NCBI GenBank assembly: GCA_001313065.1 | Contig: BBFD01000264.1 | Span: 1-5,681 of the forward strand | DNA length: 5,681 nt | From: Silvimonas sp. JCM 19000 | Lineage (GTDB): Bacteria > Pseudomonadota > Gammaproteobacteria > Burkholderiales > Chitinibacteraceae | Direction: 5' to 3' | Shown here: piece after piece, positions 1 through 5,681 of the stretch | How the letters are laid out: each line of letters starts with the position of its first letter | How positions within the stretch are numbered: position 1 is the stretch's first letter | Made by a program: the position numbers and the translations under genes | The notes under the pieces: generated by a model | Seen by the model: the letters and a program-made list of their open reading frames with translations, nothing else | What the model was told of the DNA's origin: nothing | Databases searched by the model: none

Positions 1-3000
1 AGCCGAGCCGCCGATGATCGCCCCGGCCGCCGCCGCCGTAACGCCGGAAACCGCCGCCCCCCGAAATCATCGAACTGGCCGAGCCCCCGCGCGCGTTGCC
101 GCAATCGGATGCAGCGGTCGATGCCGAATTGCTGGAGGTGTATCTGGAAGAGGCGGTCGAAGTGCTGGCCACCATCACCAGCCAGATCGCCCTGTGCCGG
201 ACCGCGCCGCATGATCGCGAAGCGCTGACCGTGTTGCGTCGCGCATTCCATACCCTGAAAGGCAGCGGCCGCATGGTCGGGCTGAATCACCTTGCGAAGC
301 CGCCTGGGCGATTGAACAAGTCATGAACAAATGGCTGCAGGCCGAGCAAGCCGCCACCCAGGATTTGCTGGGACTGATCCAGGACAGCCACGACGCCTTC
401 CAGCGTTGGGTGGAACAACTTTCGAGCACCGGCAGCGCCACCGTCGATTCGGATGAATTGATCCAACGAGCCGACGCGCTCAAGACCGCATTGGATAACG
501 CGCCAGCCGGTGGTTTGCCCACCGTGTCGGTGGCGTCGATTACGCCCGAAGCGGCGCCGCAAGCCGCAGCTGACGACAGCCCGGCCGATGTGCAAGTTGG
601 CGAGGTCACCGTCTCGGCCACCCTGTTCAGCATTTTCCGCGATGAAGCCGAGCGCCATCTGAACGTGCTGGTGACGGGCCGCAATGCGCTGGCCCAGCAA
701 CCGGCTGCCACCGGACTTTTTTGCTGGCCGCGCACACGCTGGGCGGCATCGCTTCGACCGCGGGCTTCCGTGGCCTCGGCGAGTTGTCCTATGCCATCGA
801 ACACGCGGTGCAGGAACTGGGCGAACGCGTGTACGAACAAGCGCCGTTGCTGGGTGGTTCGGTCACCCGCGTGGAAGAACAACTGCATCAGATTTTTTAA
901 TCGCCAGGCGCCGACCTACGCCGCCTTCGAAATTGGCCAACTGGCCGCGCTGCATGAAGAAGCGCTGGAATTGTCGCTGGAAGACAGCCCGGCCGCCGCG
1001 GCGATTGAACTGGATGCGATCTCGCCCGCCGATTTTGCCAGCGTCGAAAGTGCCGAAGAATTTGCCGCACACGCTGCGCCAGAAGCCGGGTTTGACCTGG
1101 CCGATGACGCCGCTGCCGCGCAAGTCGCCGACGATGAATTCACCTTTGATCTGCCCTCAGACGAGCAAGACCCGTCCGCTCACAGCGCCGATCTGGAATT
1201 GCTGGAAGCCAGCAGCCCTACGCTAAGCCGCGCAGAAACCAGCGCCGCCATGACCGCCGAGCCGATCGAGTTTGCGACGGAACTGGACGCGGACGAAGCG
1301 GCCAACTTCAGCTTTGAATCGGCCCCGGATGCCGCCGCACCCAGCGCACCCGCTGATCCGGCCGACAGCCTGGTGCTGAACCTGGATGCACCGGGCATCG
1401 AAGACGTGTTGAGCCTGGATCTGAATCTGGATACGCCGCAGCTGGCGCACGAGGACGACGAGATTTCGCTGGCCGATACCGCGCTGGACCTGGCGCTGGA
1501 AGACAGTGCTGCGCTGGACCTGAGCCCCCCGGTAGCGCCGCCCGCCCTGAGCGCTGAAGCTGAAGACGACGAGATTTCGCTGTCGCTGGATGAGCTGGAC
1601 CAACTGGTGCCGGTGGAAGACACGGTCGATATGGCCGCGCCGGAATTCCAGATTGCGCTGGATGAAGCCGATCTGAACCTGGATCTGGACGCCGCCGCCA
1701 GCAGCAGCACCGAAATCAGCGGTGCCGAAGCCATGGCGGCGGAAGCCGAATTTGAAGACCCGCCCGTAAGCAAGCTGGCGCCGCTGGAAGGCCAGGCGCT
1801 GGCCGTGGCCGAAGACCTGCTGCCGGAAGACGTGTCGCTCGAAGCCGCAGCGGCCGACGACCTGGGCACGCATCTGGAAAGCACCATCCTCGATCTGCCG
1901 CACGACAGCTGGAACACCGAAGTTGCGCCGTTTGAGCCGCACGATGCCGACAGCCACGCCCTGCATCACAATGCCCATCACGACGCGCCGGTTGAAGTCG
2001 ACCTGGCTGAAATCGACGCCGAAGCCGCTGCCTATGCGCCGGCCGCCGCGCTGGGTCTGGCTGAGCCGGTCTTCGCGCCGGAACAACAACTGGCCTTTGT
2101 ACCGCCAGTGGCCGATGCCGTTGAATCGCCGCTCGACAATCTGCTGACGCAAGGCGGCGGCACGCTGGGTGAACGCAAAGCCGAGCTGGACGACGCACTG
2201 ACTGATGAAATTGATGAGCAGTTGCTGCCGGTGTTTATCGAAGAAGGCGACGAGCTGCTGCCGCAAATCGGCGCGGTATTGCGCTCGCTGCATGAAGCGA
2301 CGACAGCGATGCCGACAAGCTCAAGCGCGTATTGCACACGCTGAAAGGCAGCGCGCGGATGTCCGGCGCATGCGCATGGGCGAAGCCGTGCACCGCATGG
2401 AATCGCGTTTGCTGGCCGCTGGCGCGCATTTCTCCGGCCCGCTGCTGGAAGAACTGGAAAACGATTACGACCTGACCAGCTTGCTGTTCGACGAATTGTC
2501 GGGCCGCAAAGCCAAGCCCGCCGACGTGGTGAGCGGCATTGCCGTGCAACAGGCCGCGCCGCGCGCCCAGGCGCTGGTGGCCGCACCCGATGCCGAAGGC
2601 AAAACCACCATCCGCGTTAAATCGGAGCTGGTGGATGAGCTGGTTAACCAGGCCGGTGAAGTCTCGATTTCGCGTGCGCGGATCGAATCGGAAATGCTGG
2701 CGCTAAAGAGCTCGCTGCTGGATCTGACCGAAAACGTGACGCGTTTGCGTGGCCAGATGCGCGAGCTGGAAATCCAGGCCGAATCGCAAATGCAGGCGCG
2801 CGAGAAGGACTTGGGTAACTCGCTCGAAGCGTCGTTTGATCCGCTGGAATTCGACCGCTTTACCCGTCTGCAAGAGATCACCCGCTTTATTGCGGAAAGC
2901 GTTAACGACGTGTCGACCATTCAGCACAACTTGCTGAAGAACCTGGACGAATCGAGCGCAGCGCTGAACTCGCAAGCGCGGATGACCAAAGAACTGCAAC

Positions 3001-4403
3001 AGAGCCTGATGCGCGTGCGCATGGTGCCGTTCTCCAGCATTTCGGATCGTCTGTACCGCTTGACCCGCACCACCGGCAAAGAAACCGGCAAGAAGGTCAA
3101 CCTGGAATTGCGCGGCGCGCGCGTTGAAATTGACCGTGGCGTGCTGGAAAAAAATGATTTCGCCGTTCGAGCACATGCTGCGTAACGCCATCGACCACGG
3201 TCTGGAAAGCCCGGAAGAACGCGCTGCTGCCGGCAAGAGCGAGTTTGGTGAAGTGTTGGTGGAAGTGCGCCAGGAAGGCAACGAGCTGGTGCTGCTGTTG
3301 AAGGATGACGGCAAGGGCCTGAATCTGCCGCGCATCCGCACCAAAGCGCTGGAGAAAGGCCTGATCAGCGAAGGCCAGGACGTGGCCGACCGCGATCTGA
3401 TGCAGATGATTTTTTTGAGCCGGGCTTCTCCACCGCATCGTCGGTGACGCAGCTGTCCGGCCGTGGCATCGGCATGGACGTGGTGAAGAACGAAATCGGT
3501 AACCTCGGCGGCCGCGTGGATGTAAGCAGTGAAGCGGGCGTGGGCACCACCTTTACCATCAACCTGCCGCTGACGCTGGCCGTGACGCAAGTCTTGCTGG
3601 TGAAGGCAGCGGGCCGTTTGTACGCGATTCCGTCGGTGATGATCGAACAGGTGCAGGAACTGAAGCAGGAGCCGCTGGCACGCTTGTACGACCAGCGCGC
3701 CCAGGAATGGCTGGGCAGCCGCTATCCGTTCTCTTATTTCCCGCGCTTGTTGGGTGACGCCACCAGCATGCCGGAAACCAAACGCTTCTCCACCGTGCTG
3801 TTGCTGCGTTCGGGTGCCAACCGGATGGCGCTGCATGTCGACGAACTGGTCAAGAATCAGGAAGTCGTGGTCAAGGCCATTGGCCCGCAGCTGGCGCGGA
3901 TTCCTGGCGTGGCCGGTTCGACCGTACTGGGTAACGGCGACATTGTGTTGATCATGAACCGTTGGCGCTGCTGGCCCGTGGTGAAGTGGCCACACAAACC
4001 GGCCAGGCCGCGCCGACGCGGGCCGAGCAGCTGAAGACCGTCCCCGTCATCATGGTGGTCGACGATTCGCTGACCGTGCGCAAGATCACCGGCCGCCTGC
4101 TGGCGCGGGAAGCTTCCAGGTGCAGACCGCCAAGGACGGCGTCGACGCGCTGCAACAGCTGCAGGATCTGAAACCGGCGGTGATGCTGGTCGATATCGAA
4201 ATGCCGCGGATGGATGGCTTTGAACTGACGCGTAATATCCGCGCCAACGACGACACCCGCCATATTCCGATCATCATGATCACGTCGCGCACTGCCGATA
4301 AGCACCGCAATTACGCCAATGAACTGGGCGTGAATGTGTTCCTCGGCAAGCCCTACCAGGAAGATGAACTGCTGGCCATATCCGCCAGTTTGTGCATAGC
4401 TGA
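1..4403 (+). CDS. chpA: ChpA/PilL-type chemotaxis hybrid histidine kinase, 5'-partial and frameshifted
   Basis: C-terminal part of a multidomain CheA-like kinase. In the Pil-Chp family such kinases autophosphorylate on Hpt histidines, pass phosphate to response regulators and control type IV pilus extension and retraction; they work in the cytoplasm with a membrane receptor and CheW-like adaptors. Seen here: three Hpt domains, acidic linker, dimerisation region, HATPase with N, G1 and G2 boxes, CheW-like domain and fused receiver. Multiple Hpts plus a terminal receiver separate it from plain CheA. Reading frames, numbered by start position modulo 3, run: frame 2 (2-58), 3 (63-293), 2 (296-718), 1 (721-894), 2 (899-2298), 1 (2299-2369), 3 (2370-3150), 1 (3154-3414), 3 (3417-3959), 2 (3962-4111), 1 (4114-4377), 3 (4380-4403). 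The repaired end reads FVHS then TGA. Taken as drawn, the gene would be broken; I think the breaks are sequence errors. The family call is firm; the symbol is less so, because the pilGHIJ neighbours are not visible. Confidence 0.85.
2..122 (+). other. Ala/Pro-rich interdomain linker of the kinase
   Basis: Frame 2 reads AEPPMIAPAAAAVTPETAAP, then the protein continues in frame 3 as PEIIELAEPPRALPQSD. The change of frame falls in the six-C run at 57-62. The composition (Ala, Pro, Glu) is that of a flexible spacer between Hpt domains, so more domains probably lie upstream of the window. No gene start is seen here: the TTG at 96 is an ordinary Leu codon inside the protein. Confidence 0.6.
123..440 (+). 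other. Hpt domain 1 of the kinase
   Basis: Histidine phosphotransfer domain. Helix one reads ELLEVYLEEAVEVLATI and the phosphoacceptor motif is FHTLKGSGRMVGL, with the phosphorylated His predicted at 249-251. The His-Thr-Leu-Lys-Gly signature is fully canonical, including the Lys three residues after His. The domain crosses a break at about 294: adding one G restores HLGEAAWAIEQ and runs into MNKWLQAEQAA in frame 2, the usual fourth helix. The ATG at 323 is therefore internal to the domain and not a start. Confidence 0.85.
601..960 (+). other. Hpt domain 2 of the kinase (variant motif)
   Basis: The first helix, LFSIFRDEAERHLNVL, is in frame 2. The motif AAHTLGGIASTAGFRGLGEL is in frame 1, with the candidate phosphoacceptor His at 733-735, followed by a helix reading SYAIEHAVQELGE. 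The domain then returns to frame 2 as NRQAPTYAAFEIGQLAAL. It is bounded by two T6 runs, at 717-722 and 893-898, where the frame leaves and returns. The motif is HTLGG instead of HTLKG, so the usual conserved Lys is missing. Divergent Hpt motifs are known in ChpA proteins; whether this one accepts phosphate cannot be judged from sequence. Confidence 0.75.
961..2190 (+). other. Long acidic low-complexity linker of the kinase
   Basis: About 410 residues, uninterrupted in frame 2, very rich in Asp, Glu, Ala and Leu and almost free of Lys and Arg. No folded domain is recognised. Short alternating acidic/hydrophobic units recur, such as LDLNLDTPQ, DDEISLADTALDLALED, DDEISLSLDELDQL and ADLNLDLDAA. 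A His-containing patch (HDADSHALHHNAHHDAP) lies at about 1939-1989. It is probably a disordered spacer joining the Hpt cluster to the Hpt 3-kinase core. This 1.4-kb stretch holds none of the frame breaks that litter the rest of the gene. Confidence 0.7.
1454..1582 (+). repeat. Pair of 18-bp direct repeats encoding DDEISL
   Basis: The 18 bases GACGACGAGATTTCGCTG occur identically at 1454-1471 and 1565-1582, in the same reading frame, each encoding Asp-Asp-Glu-Ile-Ser-Leu. Flanking residues are also alike (HEDDEISLAD and AEDDEISLSL), but the DNA beyond the repeat differs. This fits short-motif duplication inside the acidic linker and not a mobile element. Confidence 0.75.
2191..2490 (+). other. 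Hpt domain 3 of the kinase
   Basis: The first helix reads DEIDEQLLPVFIEEGDELL in frame 2. The motif LKRVLHTLKGSARMSG is in frame 1, with the phosphoacceptor His at 2335-2337. It continues in frame 3 as MRMGEAVHRMESRLLAAG. The two joins are single missing bases at about 2298 and 2369. The HTLKGSAR motif is canonical and this domain lies nearest the kinase core, as the P1 domain does in short CheA proteins, so it is a strong candidate for the main phosphorylated site; that ranking is inference. Confidence 0.85.
2590..3070 (+). other. CheA-type dimerisation and signalling helices
   Basis: Frame 3 reads TIRVKSELVDELVNQAGEVS followed by long amphipathic helices: the segment from LALKSSLLDLTENV through MRELEIQAESQMQ, then ITRFIAESVNDVSTIQ through MTKELQQSLMRVRMVPFSSI. 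The RVKSELVDELVNQAGE and SLMRVRMVPF motifs are characteristic of CheA/ChpA kinases just before the ATPase domain. This part forms the dimer interface in CheA. It is unbroken from 2370 to about 3150. Confidence 0.85.
3071..3585 (+). other. HATPase_c kinase domain
   Basis: ATP-binding catalytic domain. The N box reads FEHMLRNAIDHGLESPEER, with the Mg-binding Asn at 3184-3186. The G1 box reads DDGKGLNLPRI (3304 on). The G2 box reads GRGIGMDVVKNEIGNLGGRV (3459 on), and the domain ends with GVGTTFTINLPLTL. All ATP-binding motifs are intact in the repaired protein. Two breaks fall inside it: the A7 run at 3148-3154, where six A gives VLEKMISPF, and the T7 run at 3410-3416, where five T gives MIFEPGFSTASS. 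Confidence 0.9.
3586..3985 (+). other. CheW-like regulatory domain
   Basis: Follows the ATPase domain directly, starting VTQVLLVKAAGRLYAIPSVM and continuing through MALHVDELVKNQEVVVKAIG to GNGDIVLIMN. The pattern matches the P5 domain of CheA proteins, which docks to CheW-type adaptors and receptors. The end is broken at 3959-3960, where one extra C restores IMNPLALLARGEVATQ in frame 2. Confidence 0.85.
4040..4400 (+). other. C-terminal receiver (REC) domain
   Basis: CheY-like receiver fused to the kinase. It starts TVPVIMVVDDSLTVRKITGR, with the acidic pair Asp-Asp at 4061-4066. The phosphoacceptor Asp is at 4192-4194 in VMLVDIEMPRMDGFEL. The conserved Thr/Ser region reads IIMITSRTADKHR and the conserved Lys is at 4348-4350 in FLGKPYQEDELL. 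All key receiver residues are present. Breaks at about 4112 and 4377 are each repaired by one base, giving AREGFQVQTAKDG and LLAHIRQFVHS before TGA 4401-4403. A terminal receiver is typical of ChpA and often serves as a phosphate sink; the role here is inferred. Confidence 0.9.
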
Positions 4404-4431
4404 GCCCGGTTCCGGGGTTGATGTGTTGGGT

Positions 4432-4461
4432 AAAAAAAAGGCTGCTGCGGCAGCCTTTTTT
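4432..4461 (+). terminator. Rho-independent terminator after the kinase gene
   Basis: A perfect 6-bp GC-rich stem, GGCTGC (4440-4445) and GCAGCC (4450-4455), closes a TGCG loop. It is flanked by eight A on the left (4432-4439) and six T on the right (4456-4461). It starts about 30 bases past the repaired stop codon at 4403, as expected for the last gene of a unit. The A tract also makes it a fair terminator on the minus strand, but no minus-strand gene is seen here. Confidence 0.9.
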
Positions 4462-4463
4462 CT

Positions 4464-4507
4464 ATGGGCGCGCCCCCGCCGCCAGCCCCGGCGCGGCCAC
4501 CGCCCAT
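4464..4507. repeat. GC-rich inverted repeat after the terminator
   Basis: ATGGGCG (4464-4470) is complementary to CGCCCAT (4501-4507) across a 30-base GC-rich loop. Within it, GGGCGCGCCC (4466-4475) is a perfect 10-base palindrome. It might be a second weak stem behind the terminator, but no T run follows, and such pairings are not rare in GC-rich DNA. Confidence 0.35.
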
Positions 4508-4514
4508 TTGTATC

Positions 4515-4531
4515 TGCCTTGTATCAAGGCA
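4515..4531. promoter_or_regulatory. Candidate operator: perfect 7-bp inverted repeat
   Basis: TGCCTTG (4515-4521) and CAAGGCA (4525-4531) are perfectly complementary around a TAT spacer. The symmetry and short spacer suit a dimeric repressor site or a small hairpin. It lacks a T run, so it is not a good terminator. It overlaps the candidate -35 element listed separately, about 115 bases before the LPMO start. The regulator is unknown. Confidence 0.4.
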
Positions 4532-4547
4532 AGCCCTTTCCTACTGT
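4519..4547 (+). promoter_or_regulatory. Weak candidate sigma-70 promoter for the LPMO gene
   Basis: TTGTAT (4519-4524) matches TTGACA at four of six positions. After 17 bases comes TACTGT (4542-4547), which keeps the first two and the last base of TATAAT. It lies between the terminator and the LPMO ribosome binding site, and would leave a leader of roughly 90 bases. Matches this weak occur by chance; I offer it only because a promoter must lie in this short interval if the terminator works. Confidence 0.25.
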
Positions 4548-4554
4548 TAGCCGT

Positions 4555-4613
4555 GACCTGGCTGGCTTGTATACATGGCCTTGATCGCTAAAACAGAGGC
4601 CTGTTGCCAGGTC
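4555..4613. promoter_or_regulatory. Nested symmetric elements in the LPMO leader
   Basis: GACCTGGC (4555-4562) and GCCAGGTC (4606-4613) form a perfect 8-bp inverted repeat 43 bases apart. Between them, TGTATACA (4568-4575) is an 8-base perfect palindrome. The outer pair could form a stem in the mRNA just upstream of the ribosome binding site, or the parts could be operator half-sites. The TGTATACA core loosely resembles sites of GntR/HutC-family regulators, which is only a lead. Confidence 0.35.
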
Positions 4614-4630
4614 CGATAAACCAGAGGAAA

Positions 4631-4642
4631 GAGGAGTTTTAA
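4631..4642 (+). promoter_or_regulatory. Ribosome binding site of the LPMO gene
   Basis: GAGGAG at 4631-4636 is followed by six bases (TTTTAA) and then ATG at 4643. This is a strong Shine-Dalgarno match at good spacing. It fixes the start at 4643 over the in-frame ATG at 4682, which lies inside the signal peptide and has no such site before it. Confidence 0.85.
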
Positions 4643-4735
4643 ATGAAACCGGTAACACATCTATCCGCAGCACGCTGCATCATGACCCCGCTCTGCCTGG
4701 CCCTGCTGGCCGGGCTGGCGCAACCCGCGCTGGCG
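4643..4735 (+). other. Sec signal peptide
   Basis: Thirty-one residues: a weakly basic N-terminus (MKPVTHLSAARC), a hydrophobic core (LCLALLAGLA) and the cleavage motif ALA before His. Cleavage exactly at His is required for LPMO activity, which supports the predicted site. Confidence 0.9.
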
Positions 4736-5681
4736 CATGGCTCGATGGAATCGCCCATCAGCCGCGTGTACCAGTGCTTTAAAGAAGGCCCCGAAGCGCC
4801 CACTTCGGCGGCTTGCCAGGCGGCGGTAGCGCAGTCTGGCCCACAGATGTTGTACGACTGGGCGGGCGTAAACCAGCCAACGCCAACAGCAACCATCAGG
4901 CCGTGGTGCCCGATGGCCAGTTGTGCGCGGGCGGCAAGGCCAATTACAGCGGCTGGATTTGCCGCGCCAGGATTGGGCCACCACGGTGATCGCGCCGGAC
5001 GCCAACGGCAAGTTCGACTTTGTCTGGAACGCCACCGCCAAGCACGCCACCAAGCGTGGACGCTGTATGTGACGCGTGACGGCTGGAGCGAAACCACGCC
5101 GCTGAAGTGGTCCGATCTGCAGCAGTTCTGCACGCTGGGCAATCTGACCGCCGACGCAACAACCGCTATCACCTGAGCTGCACCTTGCCCACCGGCAAAA
5201 GCGGCCACCATGTGATCTATGCAACGTGGCAGCGCTCGGACAGCACCGAGGCGTTTTATTCGTGCTCGGATGTGAGCTTTACCCCGGTGGTGTCGAACTT
5301 TAAAGACCTGGGCACGGTGACCGCCGCGCAGAACCTGGCGGATGGCACCAAGGTGGTGTTCCGGCTGTTCGACAAAAACGGCGCCGATCTGGAAACGTGG
5401 TCCACCACCATGAGCACCTACAGCGCCAATGGCGATGCCATGTATCTGGCGGCCAACTGGCCGTTTTATATGGCGCAAACGGTGAACACCTCGTCGCGCT
5501 ATGTGAGCATCGGCAAGCTGGCTGCGGATGGCACGGTATCGCCGCAGAAGAATGCGACGGGCAACCATGTGTATGCGCGCGATGGCAACACGTATACGTG
5601 GCAAGTGGATGTAAATGGGGTGACGCCGACGCCAACCCCCGCACCGACTCCGTCACCAACGCCAGCGCCAACGCCAACGCC
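4643..5681 (+). CDS. Secreted AA10 lytic polysaccharide monooxygenase (chitin-binding), 3'-partial and frameshifted
   Basis: Copper enzyme that cuts crystalline polysaccharide, most likely chitin, by oxidation; secreted by Sec. A 31-residue signal peptide ends ALA before His 32, which becomes the N-terminal copper ligand. The AA10 domain follows, then a GbpA domain 2-like module and a Thr/Pro linker open at the window end. The frame path is 2 (4643-4876), 1 (4879-4952), 3 (4956-5056), 2 (5057-5156), 1 (5158-5681). The four joins each need one added base and restore NQANANSNHQAVV, SGLDLPRQDWA, HATKRWTLYVT and TADGNNRYHLSC. Unrepaired, the frame from 4643 would stop at 5174-5176. It sits behind a terminator with its own leader, so it is probably a separate transcription unit. 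The family call is firm; chitin versus cellulose is not settled, though the GbpA-like module favours chitin. Confidence 0.88.
4736..5280 (+). other. AA10 LPMO catalytic domain
   Basis: About 183 residues after repair. The mature protein starts HGSMESPISRVYQCF. His 1 (4736-4738) and the His in TAKHATKRW (5043-5045) form the copper histidine brace. Phe in EAFYSCSDVSF (5254-5256) sits where AA10 enzymes carry the axial Phe or Tyr. Further family motifs are VVPDGQLCAGG, GHHVIYATWQRSDS and several Cys, likely in disulfides. All copper-site residues are present, so the repaired enzyme should be active. Confidence 0.88.
5281..5619 (+). other. GbpA domain 2-like module
   Basis: About 113 residues, unbroken in frame 1. 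It reads FKDLGTVTAAQNLADGTKVV, then FRLFDKNGADLETW, then NWPFYMAQTVNTSSRYVSIG and ends VYARDGNTYTWQVDVNG. The pattern of a G-x-L/V strand, an R-x-FD-x-NG motif, a NWPF-type segment and a closing strand with a Y-x-W-x-V-x-V pattern matches the second domain of GbpA-like chitin-binding proteins as I recall it. Its role in that family is accessory; the identification is by motif and not by search. Confidence 0.65.
5620..5681 (+). repeat. Thr/Pro-rich interdomain linker, tandem repeats
   Basis: The protein turns into alternating Thr-Pro with Ala or Ser (VTPTPTPAPTPSPTPAPTPT), coded by near-repeats of ACGCCA and GCGCCA. Such linkers join LPMO domains to carbohydrate-binding modules, so a CBM5/12- or CBM73-like module probably follows beyond the window. 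It is still open at the last base. Confidence 0.85.

Noticed and set aside
323..325. ATG 323 as the start of a new gene
   Set aside because: It falls inside Hpt 1. Repair of one base at 294 makes the helix continuous across it, and there is no ribosome binding site.
1223..2293. 356-codon open frame on the minus strand
   Set aside because: It is the antisense of the acidic linker. Its Gln/Arg/Val-rich sequence simply reflects Asp/Glu/Leu codons read backwards.
717..3416. Programmed frameshifting or polymerase slippage at T6, T6, A7 and T7 runs
   Set aside because: Slippage at A/T runs is known, but most breaks here are at G/C doublets or triplets with no slippery motif, and eleven events in one gene would give almost no product.
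2703..3995. 430-codon open frame on the minus strand
   Set aside because: It lies wholly opposite the kinase ATPase and CheW domains, shows no recognisable motifs, and is the kind of antisense shadow that GC-rich codon use creates.
4378..4584. Extension of the receiver reading frame through the terminator to 4584
   Set aside because: After the break at 4377 the conserved protein continues in frame 3 and stops at 4401-4403. The longer frame runs through the terminator hairpin and reads low-complexity sequence.
4639..5604. 321-codon open frame on the minus strand
   Set aside because: It is antisense to the LPMO, whose signal peptide, copper ligands and ribosome binding site are all clear on the plus strand.
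5623..5681. Short tandem repeats as a CRISPR or satellite
   Set aside because: The period is that of Thr-Pro codons and the frame stays open. There are no spacers.
1..5681. An undescribed defence or mobile system
   Set aside because: All coding sequence is accounted for by the kinase and the LPMO. No transposase, integrase, toxin, RNA gene or terminal repeats were seen.

Overview
The window holds two neighbouring plus-strand genes and one intergenic control region. It suggests a GC-rich (about 60% by eye), type IV pilus-bearing, chitin-degrading betaproteobacterium, perhaps Neisseriales (Chromobacteriaceae or Chitinibacteraceae). That placement rests on the protein families and codon use, not on a search.

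Positions 1-4403 encode the C-terminal ~1,470 codons of a very large CheA-type hybrid histidine kinase of the ChpA/PilL kind, the kinase of the Pil-Chp system that controls type IV pili and twitching motility. In order it has an Ala/Pro linker, Hpt 1, Hpt 2, a ~400-residue acidic linker, Hpt 3, the CheA dimerisation region, a HATPase, a CheW-like domain and a C-terminal receiver domain ending at TGA 4401-4403. The 5' end of the gene lies outside the window. A rho-independent terminator at 4432-4461 closes the unit.

Positions 4462-4642 form a leader with several inverted repeats and a strong Shine-Dalgarno sequence. Positions 4643-5681 encode a secreted AA10 lytic polysaccharide monooxygenase (LPMO): signal peptide, catalytic domain with its N-terminal copper histidine, a GbpA domain 2-like module, then a Pro/Thr linker that runs off the window. 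A carbohydrate-binding domain probably follows.

Both genes are broken by many small frameshifts: eleven in the kinase and four in the LPMO. Each is repaired by changing a run by one or two bases, and the repaired protein is well conserved on both sides of each break. Most G/C breaks look like a lost base in a short run, while A/T breaks are in runs of six or seven. Indel errors in the source sequence explain this better than decay of two unrelated genes. Gene boundaries below are therefore for the repaired reading.

I found no RNA genes, CRISPR array, insertion sequence or clearly new system. The genes belong to known families. The least explained parts are the acidic linker of the kinase and the inverted repeats upstream of the LPMO.
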